Assembly: GCF_042767895.1 (NCBI RefSeq) | Contig: NC_091564.1 | Span: 20,179,179-20,191,678 of the forward strand | DNA from: Penaeus vannamei | Lineage: Eukaryota; Arthropoda; Malacostraca; Decapoda; Penaeidae | Direction: 5' to 3' | DNA: 12,500 nucleotides | Shown: positions 1-8,735 of the stretch, in pieces | How positions within the stretch are numbered: the first letter of the stretch is position 1 | Layout: the number at the start of each line of letters is the position of its first letter | Notes under the pieces: generated by a model | Databases searched by the model: none | What the model saw: only the letters and a program-made list of their open reading frames with translations | Told to the model about the DNA's origin: nothing | Position numbers and translations under genes: made by a program

Positions 1-45
1 TGCTCACTATCTCGACGCCCTCAAGAAGGCACTGTCCGGAGCTTG
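1..45 (+). CDS. Candidate partial exon, SDR C-terminal-like (tentative)
   Basis: Reading from base 2, the first 45 bases give about 15 residues, beginning AHYLDALKKALSG, with mostly G or C at third codon positions. That base use differs from the AT-rich DNA around it but matches the exons near the window's end. The pattern of tyrosine, aspartate, leucine and lysines resembles the helix after the catalytic domain in SDR9C-type dehydrogenases (17-beta-HSD2 and BDH1 relatives), which often read 'YG..Y.D.L...L'. A possible splice donor GT lies at 46-47, and the frame stays open to a TGA near 102. If real, this is a 3' exon of a gene starting left of the window, possibly a tandem paralogue of the SDR gene at 10007. 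The evidence is one short segment and a weak donor, so it could be chance. I see nothing assignable in 48-180. Confidence 0.22.
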
Positions 46-180
46 GTGGATGCAGTTTGGTTTCAAGTCGTCTTTGTTGGGTCTTATCACTTTTCAGAGA
101 TGAGTTGTGATTTGACACTAAATTTCTTCGGATGTCATCGGAGAGAAGCTTAGAGTACTGGAAATTCTGCTGAGGATCTC

Positions 181-596
181 CTCGTCGTCTTTCTTCTGCT
201 GCTTCCTCGCCTTCTTTTCTTTCTTCCTTCCTTTTTTTCTTTTTCTTTTTGTTTTTCATTTTATTTTTGTCATCTTCCTCCTCTTCCTCTTCTTCTTCCT
301 CTTCCTCTTATTCCTCCTCATCCTCTTCCTCTTCTTCCTCCTCCTCATTTTCCTCTTCTTCTTCTTCTTCTTCCTCCTCCTCCTCTTCCTCCTTCTCCTC
401 TTCTCCTCTTCCTCATCCTCTTCCTCTCCTTACTCCTTTTCCTCTTCCTCTTCTTCTTTATCTCCTTCTTCTTCCTCCTCCTCCTCCTCCTCTTCCTGCT
501 CCTCACCTTCCTGCCCCTCCCCTTCCTCCTCTTCCTCTTCTTCTTCCTCCTCCTCTTCCTTCTCCTCCTCTTCCTCCTCTTCTTCTTCCTCCTCCT
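181..596. repeat. Polypyrimidine TTC/TCC tract
   Basis: This is an almost pure C/T strand of imperfect TTC and TCC trinucleotides, densest from 271 to 596, with rare A or G interruptions. It has no unit longer than three bases that I can see. Reading it in frame gives only poly-Ser, Pro and Leu, so I do not call a gene. Long homopurine-homopyrimidine tracts like this can form triplex (H-DNA). Confidence 0.95.
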
Positions 597-636
597 GTTG
601 AGTTAATTATAGAAATTTATACATGTGTGTTTATGT

Positions 637-797
637 ATTTATTATTATTAGCGTTGGCTTTTTTGTTGGTTTTGTTGTTACTATCATCATCGTTAGTAGT
701 AATAATAATGGTAGCAATAGTAATAGCATCATCATCATTACAATTATCATTACAATTGGTATTATCATTACCATTATTATCATTATGATTATAATTA
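637..797. repeat. Degenerate ATT/ATC trinucleotide repeat
   Basis: The block is a run of imperfect ATT, ATC and AGT trinucleotides, with patches such as atcatcatc and aataataat. It looks like an old, mutated trinucleotide microsatellite. A similar ATN-type block lies at 6420-6520. Confidence 0.8.
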
Positions 798-828
798 GAT
801 AGATAGTTAATTTAAGTTTACATATATA

Positions 829-1174
<346 letters not shown>

Positions 1175-1790
1175 TTCTTTGAAACGCAGTTAGTTATAAC
1201 CTGCGCAGTGTACACATATACCAAGTGTTGCAAGCACACGTTAACGAATGCCCCGTAACTTCGCCCTTAACGCTCCACACTCGTGCTCCAATGTTCTATT
1301 CACTGTTACCAATCTAGCAATTATGAAAGTTCACTCTATCGGCCCGACCCAGTGGACATTCATTATACGCACATACATATAAACAGAAATAAATACATGT
1401 CTATCAGTGTACGCATGCATATTTACCGGATAAATAGATAACAGTATAAATATCGGATAGACAGACATAAGTGCATTTATTGTTGTGTATATGCATATCT
1501 GTATTTACGAATAATCATTGGTTCGGGCCTTGCACAATTTTACCAAACCGGCCGTATAATCAGCGAATTTACAAATCCTGTTTAGAAAGAAAATGAACTG
1601 AAACTCTTAGAAATAGCCTGTCTAGCGGTTTTATAGAAATATCACTGGCAACGCTGGTTCTATTTTACCACAATGTAGAACGGAGCACAAGAGGTGCAAC
1701 ACGTAATTACAGCGTCACTACAAAATAGAGCAGTATAAATTGACAGTGCACTACGCTAGTGTTACCATACGTCGGTGAAGGAAAGTTACT
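1175..1790. other. AT-rich sequence, no gene seen
   Basis: This is mostly unique-looking AT-rich DNA with short ACATA and GATA-like patches around 1365-1500. I found no coding segment, RNA gene or recognisable element. It is probably intergenic or intronic. Confidence 0.6.
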
Positions 1791-1895
1791 GAGGGTGGAC
1801 ACTGGGCAGGTGGGTGGACTAGTGTCAGTGGACAGTGGACAGGTGGAAGGGCGAGATTTAGTGAGGGTTAGACACTAGAGATGAGATGGGTGGAC
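1791..1895. repeat. Degenerate GTGGAC-rich minisatellite-like patch
   Basis: Variants of GGTGGAC and AGTGGAC recur at irregular spacing (near 1794, 1813, 1828, 1835 and 1888), giving a G-rich strand unlike its AT-rich flanks. The spacing is too irregular to define a clean period. Confidence 0.45.
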
Positions 1896-3170
1896 GATAC
1901 TACTTAAAATTCATTGGTTTGGAAATAATTGGAAATAATACGGTTTTAGTCATTTCAAATTATAGAGGAATGAGGATAGGGCAGAGTGACTTTATAACCA
2001 AGTGTAAAATTCATCTCCTTTTCCAACCCTTTCTCGCCCGTTTTCTCTCTCGAACGCGTTTGATTCCTGTTCGTTCTATTTGGCAAAACTGGCAACTCTT
2101 AACGCAGGAAGTGAAAAGTTGCCAGATTCCCAGTAAAGTCGATTTTGCTTATGAACGGGTTCTCACGTTTTGTTTTCTACTTTCTTGTTCTTTTTATTTT
2201 TCTTTTCCCTTTCCTGTTTTTCTTTTTGCTGAGAATTCACTGATTTTCATCTTACCAAAGTGGTTACTCTCTGAACTTCTGAGAGAGATTGGGAACAAGA
2301 AGAACGAGAGACGTGTTAAAGTTGTTTGGTTCGCCGGACACCAACAGACACGTAGTCTACTTTTCACAACCAATATCAGGAATGTATAAACTTTAAAAAG
2401 ATAAATGTGGAAAATGTATATGAATGAAATTCATTATTTATTGGTAATGCCAAATAAAGGAGGCAACAGACATCACTTTTTCAGCAAAACGCAGTACAAA
2501 GTTTTTCGTGTAGATGTGCTCTGGAGCTGCAATATTATTCAAAAATATTTACCGCGTATTTCTACTAAATGTTATACATCGCGTACATTAATGCATGTGA
2601 TGTTATACACTGAATTAAGTTAAAAGTAATCATTATTATTGTCGAAACACGAGTTTAATCATAACTGTAATAAAATGTAAATGCTGTCTTCCGTAACAAA
2701 ATGCTTCCTTCAGGAATCAATATAGTAAAATATCCCCGCCGCCCACTCATGTTCTCTTCTCTTACGAAGAAGAGAACACAACACCTGTTATATATCAGCG
2801 TCACGGCAATGAAACGTAGTTGTGTAAATTCGAGCAAGCTTTATAATATACCTTTATTTTTAACTGCTTACATAGATTGTTTTTGAAGCAAATTATTTTT
2901 CCCCATTTTTCTTTTTATTTTTTTTACAAATGAACTTTAATCATAGTGATAAAGTTACAAGACCACATAGTTGGAAGAGACACGCAAGGATGGCGCCACA
3001 AGAAGGCAAAGAAATAAAATAATAAACAGGCTGGAAGGTGAAAGAGCAGTCCAGTTGCTTTATACCATATATTGTGATGCGCTCGTTGTGGTTGAATTCA
3101 TATTCCATGTGAGTGTGGAGTTGAAGTTGTTTAATCTTTATCTAAAATTAGATGCGACAACATAGGTATT
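1896..3170. other. AT-rich sequence, no supported gene
   Basis: A 167-codon open frame runs from 1886 to 2389, but its product has no domain I recognise. Its composition follows the local T-rich DNA, including a run of Phe, Leu and Ser around 2170-2230. It has neither splice structure nor coding-type third positions, so I treat it as chance. A small inverted repeat TGGCAACT/AGTTGCCA sits at 2090-2097 and 2117-2124. Nothing else in this stretch is assignable. Confidence 0.55.
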
Positions 3171-3176
3171 ACAGAA

Positions 3177-3279
3177 TCTCTCTCTCTCTCTCTCACACAC
3201 ACACACTCACTCATTCATTCATTCATTCACATTTACACTTACACACACACACACATACATACATACACAGACACACACT
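3177..3279. repeat. Microsatellite cluster (TC)n, (CA)n, (CATT)n
   Basis: A short (TC)n array at 3177-3194 leads directly into (CA)n. A CATT tetranucleotide run follows at about 3208-3229, then more CA and CATA repeats up to 3279. It lies directly left of repeat copy A. Confidence 0.93.
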
Positions 3280-3292
3280 ATAAAAGGTGGTG

Positions 3293-3645
3293 ACCTTCTA
3301 CATTAATACTGGTGGCGCAGAGTAATCTTCTTGAAACAGCTTACGCTTTCTTGGTATGAGTTGCACATGCGAGAAGAAATAAACGCTTCGCTGGGGGTGA
3401 CCGCGGTAGCGAGCCCTGGCGAGGGCAGCCGCGCGGTCACTAGCGGGAGATGCGCGCGGTCAGGAGGTCAGGCTGTCTCTCAGTTGAGTGAGAGAGATCT
3501 AGCTGGGTCGCCTTATGTCGGACCCCCGGCAGCCGTGCGCCTGCCGTGCTTGGCGTGGTCTATACAAGAGGGCACAAGCGGTGGCGTGGGGCCGCATGAG
3601 GGGCGACCCACGCGGGCACAAGCGTGACCATTGCAAGCCATGTTG
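3293..3645 (+). repeat. Dispersed GC-rich repeat, copy A
   Basis: Its first 28 bases (3293-3320) are exactly the reverse complement of 5428-5455. A 19-base core at 3405-3423 is found reverse-complemented at 3796-3814 (copy B) and 5312-5330 (copy C). Similarity to C continues, with indels, through a segment containing GGGCACAAGC (3570-3579 here). GC content is well above the surrounding AT-rich DNA. The inner end forms one arm of a hairpin with copy B. The family is unidentified: an inverted-repeat DNA transposon or a SINE-like element are both possible. Open frames inside the copy do not share a conserved protein with the other copies. Confidence 0.75.
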
Positions 3646-3650
3646 TGTGG

Positions 3651-3935
3651 CAACATGGCATACTATGGCCATGCTTGTGCCCGCATGGGTGATTCTAAAT
3701 ATACACTCTATGTAGACAACACTACTTACCCACCCCAAGCGCTACAAGTGTCCGGCTGCCGAGATATATGGCGACCCAGCTTGACCTCTCCCTCACTCGC
3801 CAGGGCTCGCTACCACGGTTATCCTAAGTCGTGTTTATTTCTACTTGTGTGGAAAAAACTAAAGAACAAAGAGAAACCGTTTCAAGAATATTGCTCTGCC
3901 CCTCCAGTGTCAACGGAAAAGGTTCAATAACCTTT
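3651..3935 (-). repeat. Dispersed GC-rich repeat, copy B (inverted to A)
   Basis: Read on the minus strand, this matches copy A and copy C in order: a degraded start near 3930, the shared core at 3796-3814, then a segment at about 3680-3710 that resembles 5173-5200 in copy C. Its inner end pairs with copy A: CCATGTTG at 3638-3645 and CAACATGG at 3651-3658 flank a five-base loop, and the stem continues outward with mismatches through GGGCACAAGC (3614-3623) and GCTTGTGCCC (3673-3682). A and B together therefore form a foldback. Confidence 0.7.
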
Positions 3936-3939
3936 TTTA

Positions 3940-4022
3940 TCCGGCGGCAGGGCGCTGGGTTCAACCTTTCGGCTTTGAAACACGATCTTGCCTCCGAAAT
4001 TCCGCTCGACCAACACCATCGC
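3940..4022 (-). repeat. tRNA-like (Pol III A/B box) motif, possible SINE head
   Basis: On the minus strand, TGGTCGAGCGG (4012-4002) fits the tRNA A-box consensus TRGYNNARNGG at every position. GGTTGAACCC (3966-3957), about 36 bases further on, resembles the B-box GWTCRANNC with one mismatch. Order and spacing suit a tRNA-derived internal promoter, and repeat copy B follows directly downstream on the same strand. I could not fold a convincing cloverleaf, so this is not called as a functional tRNA gene. Chance similarity is possible. Confidence 0.3.
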
Positions 4023-4864
4023 GATACAAGATGTCTCCAAACCCTGTAAGTACACGTCATGGGTCAATCTATTCTCTTTCTTTCTTTCTTCTCCCATATA
4101 TGTGTTAAACTATGCAAAATGTGCAATTGCTCTTATGTTAATTTTGCTGGTTAAAAGTGCTAACGGTGAAAATTAAAAATCTATGGTAGCAGGAAAAGGC
4201 AACACTGTCACTCCTCTTGATCCGAGGTCATGTGCTTCAAATAGATGTGAGAACATGACTCTCGTTCATTAAATCATCCATTCTCTCGGTTTTAGAAATT
4301 CAAATCAAATTTAAAAAATAATAATAATAATGAACAGTAAAAAATGCAACTTATTATAAAAACACCGGCTAGTAGCACTTTCCCTCTCAGTTGATTTCTT
4401 TTTCTCTTACTATCTTGGCCCCCTGCACGTATGATCTGGTTCGATAATACATTAGATGTGTGTAGAAGTGAAATGTGACTCCTTAGAAAACACGTAATGT
4501 GCAGAGACACACAGTGTGATGCCAGTTGTATATTATATGTATAACTCATTCACCAATGATTTACCTATGCATACCTATGTTACATGCACATAAATCATTC
4601 CATTTCATGTCTGCATTATCAGCACATGTTATATGTTATAGTCAGATGCATTACCATAGTTTTATGTAAAGTCGATCTGGCAACCTTACTACCCAGCGCA
4701 TGCGTCCTGCATGATGCCCCAGAGAGAGAGACAACCGGACTGATGGCTCTGCATGCTGACCCGTTGTTCCTGTATTTAAAGACTAATACACCTCATCAGG
4801 ACATGCTGATCTCTTTCAACCTACGATACATCATCACTAGACACAGTGAGTCGTAACAAGATGA
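4023..4864. other. No supported gene
   Basis: This is AT-rich up to about 4670, with a short AATAAT patch at 4316-4331. From 4670 it becomes more balanced in base composition, including a GCATGCG segment near 4699. At 4031-4045 ATG plus four codons is followed by a strong donor-like GTAAGT, noted in the findings. I see no other exon-like segment, RNA gene or known element. Confidence 0.5.
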
Positions 4865-5455
4865 ACTGTGTGTATCCAACACGGTACCGAAGGAGACCTA
4901 GCTGCCGCCACAGTTGCCCTGGAATACCGTGGGACGGACGTCGCCGGAAGATCACCGTAGGTTGGAGGACCAGGAGTCATTAGTACAGGTATTAAGCCAC
5001 CCCAGGATGAAGTGGTCAGCGAAGAACCGGGAACTCATCTGAGCAGGTATCAGTCGCCCAGGATGCTTTGGAAGAGCGCCTCCCGCCTGGACGCCCATAG
5101 ATCTGGTCAAACTCCAGCTCATCTGTGCATCAACCACTCTCAGATGCCGGAAAGGATGCTCCTGTCCAAGATACTCATGGGCGATTTTAAATTCACACTC
5201 CAAGTAGCCGCCACCGCTTGTGCCCGCTGCAGGCGTCTGTCTGCCGGGGTCAGATATAAGGCAGAAAGACTGCTGACCGAGCGGTCTCCCGCCACCCAAT
5301 GCGCTGCAGCCCTCGCCAGGGCTCGCTACCGCGGTTACCCCCAGCGAAGAACAGTCGTATCGTGTTTAATTCTGCTCGTATGTTCAACTCATACCATGAA
5401 AGAGTAAGCTGTTTTAAGAGTATTACCCTGCGCCACCAGTATTAATGTAGAAGGT
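4865..5455 (-). repeat. Dispersed GC-rich repeat, copy C
   Basis: Read on the minus strand from 5455, the first 28 bases are identical to the start of copy A. The 19-base core at 5330-5312 and GGGCACAAGC at 5225-5216 also match. Resemblance to A and B continues to about 5173. The rest, down to about 4865, is of similar GC-rich composition and is probably a longer part of the same unit that A and B lack, but I have no second copy to confirm that. A 115-codon minus-strand frame (5299-4952) lies inside. Its only similarity to the frame in copy B is a short stretch of the form EC.F.I.H whose differences change amino acids freely, so I do not call it a gene. Confidence 0.65.
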
Positions 5456-6164
5456 ATAACACCATTTATACATACATTCATATTATTTTATCTATTGAAT
5501 TATTGGAAATGACTTTTAAAACCAAAACTGAAGAATCTGATCTTGCCATCCGATGGAATATAACTCGCAAACTAGTAATGAAGGTAGGAGAGAGAATTAA
5601 GAAAAACTCTTCTAGCGCTGAGAGAAAATGCCGCGAAATCCAGAAAACGACGAGAAACACTTTGCACGGGATGGAAGCGGATAGTATGCTAGAGAAATCA
5701 AACGAACCAATAAGGATAGTGAATAAGAATAGTGTACTCTGCCGTGACGATGGACTTTAGCGACGAGTCTATTAGAGCCATTAAGAATTGTATTCGATAT
5801 TCATGTGGCAATAGAAACTGGACCTAAGGGCTAGGCTATGTATAAAGTGCTGGGAAACTATTTCTCGTTTTTTCTTGCAAATTTGGTATGGCAACGACGG
5901 ACTGTTGCCCCGATTCCCGCTGACAGAGCCGGGGAAGATCCTGACGACTCACCGTCTGGCCGTTTGGGATTAACTGGTCAGTGCAAGAAATCGCCGTGTC
6001 CGAAATCTAGATGCATGGGCAATATGGGCAATTTTGATATACAGGCAGGTGGTAGTGAGGTGAGGGAGGGAGACCCCGTGAAAGTGGGCCAGGAAATAAA
6101 GTTCACTGTATACTATAAATGTGTGTCACTATAGCTTCTTTGCCCGAAGTGAAGATTTTGCAAG
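5456..6164. other. No supported gene; GC-rich open stretch inside
   Basis: Between about 5880 and 6110 the plus strand has an open frame of GC-rich, codon-like composition, unlike the AT-rich DNA on either side. It is rich in Asp, Pro, Gly and Ser with two nearby cysteines. I do not recognise the product, and it has neither a clear start context nor clear splice sites. It may be a fragment of an unidentified repeat or an old exon. The remainder (5456-5880) is ordinary AT-rich sequence; the open frame at 5503-5760 looks like chance. Confidence 0.4.
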
Positions 6165-6345
6165 CCTGGCGGAAAATGAGGGGTGTAACGGGACAGGGGG
6201 AGGGGGAGGAAGGTGATAAGAGGCCGAAATAGGTGGGGGTGTTCAGAAAGCGAGGGAAGTGGCAGGGAGAGGCAGAGCGGGAAAGGGAAGGGCAAAGGGA
6301 GAGGGAAAGAGGCGGCCAGAGGCAGACGGAGTGTGAAGGAGAGAA
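6165..6345 (+). repeat. Purine-rich G/A tract with G-quadruplex motif
   Basis: The plus strand is dominated by G and A. Four G-runs at 6180-6183, 6190-6192, 6196-6200 and 6202-6206 have loops of 6, 3 and 1 bases, which fits the G3+N1-7 quadruplex pattern. The reverse-strand open frame here is low-complexity Pro, Leu and Ser and is not a gene. Confidence 0.6.
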
Positions 6346-6419
6346 AAGAAATACCTCTAGTATTATGTGATTTTATTGATTTATTTCTTTTTAACGTGGA
6401 AGTTTCCACGGGTTCCATC

Positions 6420-6520
6420 TGTAATGATAATAATAATGGCAATTATAGTAATAATATAATAATATAGTAATAATAATGATGTTTATGATGATAACAATAG
6501 TGATGATGAAGATAATATCA
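6420..6520. repeat. Degenerate AAT/GAT trinucleotide repeat
   Basis: Imperfect AAT, TAG and GAT trinucleotides run across the block, much like the ATN block at 637-797. The sequence from 6521 to 6750 is AT-rich without an assignable feature, apart from a 7-base inverted pair GCTTCAC (6695-6701) and GTGAAGC (6714-6720). Confidence 0.75.
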
Positions 6521-6750
6521 ATAGCCACAAGGAAAACCATTGCTGATCCAAAAATTCCAAGAAACCAGGCAGTAATTTGAATGAAAACGTTACCGTCTCC
6601 ATACAGCACAGATAATAATGGTAATACTTGTAAAAAGAAAAAAAAATGATAAAAATATGAGAAAAATATAAATTATACATATATACGGGTGGGTGCTTCA
6701 CGTACAGGGTGGTGTGAAGCTAGGGTGTGATAGTATAGTTAGTGTCAAGT

Positions 6751-6770
6751 GCATTAGGCTAGCCTAATGC
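6751..6770. repeat. Perfect 20-bp palindrome
   Basis: The bases GCATTAGGCT and AGCCTAATGC form a perfect inverted repeat with no spacer. It sits where AT-rich flanking DNA gives way to the GC-rich leader of the LINE, so it may mark or be part of the element's 5' end. Confidence 0.9.
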
Positions 6771-7365
6771 GAAAAAGGGAGCAGCTCTGCACAAGCCTCC
6801 CCTGCCAGTGCATAGCCTCTCCTTTATAGAGATTCTTGCAGTGCCTCGTGGCCTCCCATGGAAACTGGGTACCTTGCGGTTCCAGGCTAAACTGTGGGGG
6901 ATCTCGGAGCAGTAGGAGGTCCCAGAGGTTCAGGGTCATGGTCACTGGCGTGTGGACACACCCTGGCCCTATACCAACTCCTGTCCCTAGGCCTCCTGGG
7001 GTTAATGGGAGGCTTGGGGGAGGTGGGCCTTGCCAGTCCACCTCCCCCATATAGAAAAAAAAAATCAGTGTTCAGCATATTTGGATATGCTGGGAGGAGG
7101 GGTATTGCTCCTCCCACCCAGCAAGAGAGGCGGGCTGTGGGTTCCGTTGGGAGGGCGACTGCTGGGACGCAGGATGGGAGCGAGAACTACTCATCCCACC
7201 AGCATTCTGGCAGTCGCCAGCCCGGGGGAAAGCCTTAGGGAACCCCGAAGGTGGATGATGGGTCCCACAGCCTGCCGCACCCTTTTATATGGAGCAGCAT
7301 CAGTGGAGGTGGCAGAGGTGACGTCTACCCAGAGCGACTGCCCGAGGCTAAACCTCAAGTGGGGA

Positions 7366-8159
7366 GTTAGAGTGGGGGCTTGGAACAACCCTTCGTTGCA
7401 TCAGGATGATCTGCTGCCTTTGCTGTCGACAGAACTGGGGAGTCTGAGAGTGGAGGTGGCTGCTCTCTCAGAGGTGAGAAGACTTGGCAGCAGCACAGTG
7501 TAGGTGGCTACACCTACTACTGGTCAGGCCGCAGCGACAGTCACCATCTCCAGGGAGTAGCCATGGCTATATCCAGCAGACTCCAGCCTTTGGTAGCAGA
7601 GGTTACTCCAATCGATGAGCTTATAATGGTAATGAGACTGAAGCTAGCATTTGGCTGTATACTTGCTGTATACGCTCCTACCGATGGTTGTAAACTTGAC
7701 GTGAAAGGTATGTTCTACGCCAAACTAGCATCTGTATCAGACAGGTGTCCCCTGCAAGATATTCGTGTTGTTCTGGGTCACTTCAATGCAGTATCTGGCT
7801 GTGATTGAGCTGGCAATGAGATATCTGTCGGTCCCCACGGTTTGGGAGCTAATGCCAGCAGCGAGAATAGCCTCCTTTTCAAGGACTTTACTAGGTCCCA
7901 GAAATTGAGGATTTCTGGCTCCTAGTATCAGCGCCCAGACCCGCCTTGCTAGACGTGGTACAGCAATGCTTGTAATGCAGCCAAGGACATCGACCACATA
8001 CTCATTAGCACTCGGAGGATCCTTCAGAATTGCAGGGTGTATAGGAGTGCCGAGTTCTGTGGTAGTGACCATAGATTGGTTGCGGATACCCTCCGGGTCC
8101 ATTTCAAAACTCCCCAGCGGTCCAATGTTCACCCCAGGAATTTCACTTGGACAGGCTGA
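7366..8159 (+). pseudogene. LINE endonuclease domain, broken
   Basis: The fold is the exonuclease-endonuclease-phosphatase type that nicks target DNA for LINE insertion. Visible motifs are RVGAWN at 7369-7386, an SEVR glutamate codon at 7471-7473, VYAPTD at 7668-7685, GHFN at 7776-7787, and SDH at 8064-8072. The family reads GDFN at the third site; here the Asp codon is CAC (His, 7779-7781), which should remove a metal or catalytic ligand. The frame shifts around 7490-7500, then is interrupted in frame by TGA at 7806, TAG at 7923 and TAG at 7950. It closes at TGA 8157, where a further frame change is needed to continue. Confidence 0.85.
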
Positions 8160-8735
8160 GGGAGGGGGAGTGTGCCTGGGGGTATGCTGAGGCAGTCTCT
8201 GGTCGTTTCGCAGCGTTCAACAATATGACAGACTGTACTTCTGTGGGACACCTTCAAGCATGAAACGATTGATGCAGCTCAAGAAACGATTGGTTTTTGC
8301 CCGAGAGCAAAACGAAATTTTATCTCGCAGGAGACACTGAATGCCACAGATGCTTGCCGTGTGGCTCATCTGACAGGGGATCAGGATTTGCACTGTTCTC
8401 AGGTGTGCAGAACTCGGTCACTGTTAAAAGGGTACAAGGAATAGTTTATCAGGAGTCTTGCAGAGGAGGTAGAAGGCCATTTCTTAGTAAATGACCTTTG
8501 TCCTACATACTAAGCCCTGAGAAAGCTGAAGTCCAAGCTCTCTTCACAGGTGACAGTAGTTCGGTTAGTAAGTGGCCAGATCGTCCCAGATCCTGTTGAG
8601 GTGCGGGAGCGTTGGGCTGAGTATTTTGGGCAGTTGTACCAGGTAGACCCACCAACAGTTAACTTGGTTGTGGGTAGTACCGAGATTCCATTGCCACACC
8701 CACCCATCAGTGTGGATCCTATTATTGTGCTTTGA
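8160..8735 (+). pseudogene. LINE linker between endonuclease and RT, broken
   Basis: After the frame change near 8150 the linker reads on in another frame, then in the endonuclease frame again from about 8235. In-frame stops are TAG at 8442, TAA at 8511 and TGA at 8733. The last well-kept block is VRERWAEYFGQLYQVDPP, in codons starting around 8600. That block normally lies shortly before the RT fingers of these LINEs, which supports assignment to the same element. Confidence 0.75.

Noticed and set aside
249..788. Open frame of 179 codons rich in Ser, Leu and Pro
   Set aside because: It is translation of the TTC/TCC and ATN repeats and has no non-repetitive protein content.
1886..2389. 167-codon plus-strand open frame
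   Set aside because: No recognisable domain, AT-driven composition and no splice or promoter context; length is possible by chance on one of six frames.
3279..3287. TATAAAAGG resembling a TATA box (and 10673-10682)
   Set aside because: No gene starts downstream of the first; the second is inside intron 2. Single short motifs in AT-rich DNA are not enough.
3331..3627. Frames on both strands in repeat copies A and B (also 3499-3738 minus)
   Set aside because: They lie in a repeated non-coding unit, and the frames do not conserve a protein between copies.
4952..5299. 115-codon minus-strand frame in copy C
   Set aside because: Weak similarity to the copy B frame over about ten residues, with freely changing amino acids; better explained as repeat DNA.
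6113..6442. Minus-strand Pro/Leu/Ser-rich frame
   Set aside because: It is translation of the purine-rich tract.
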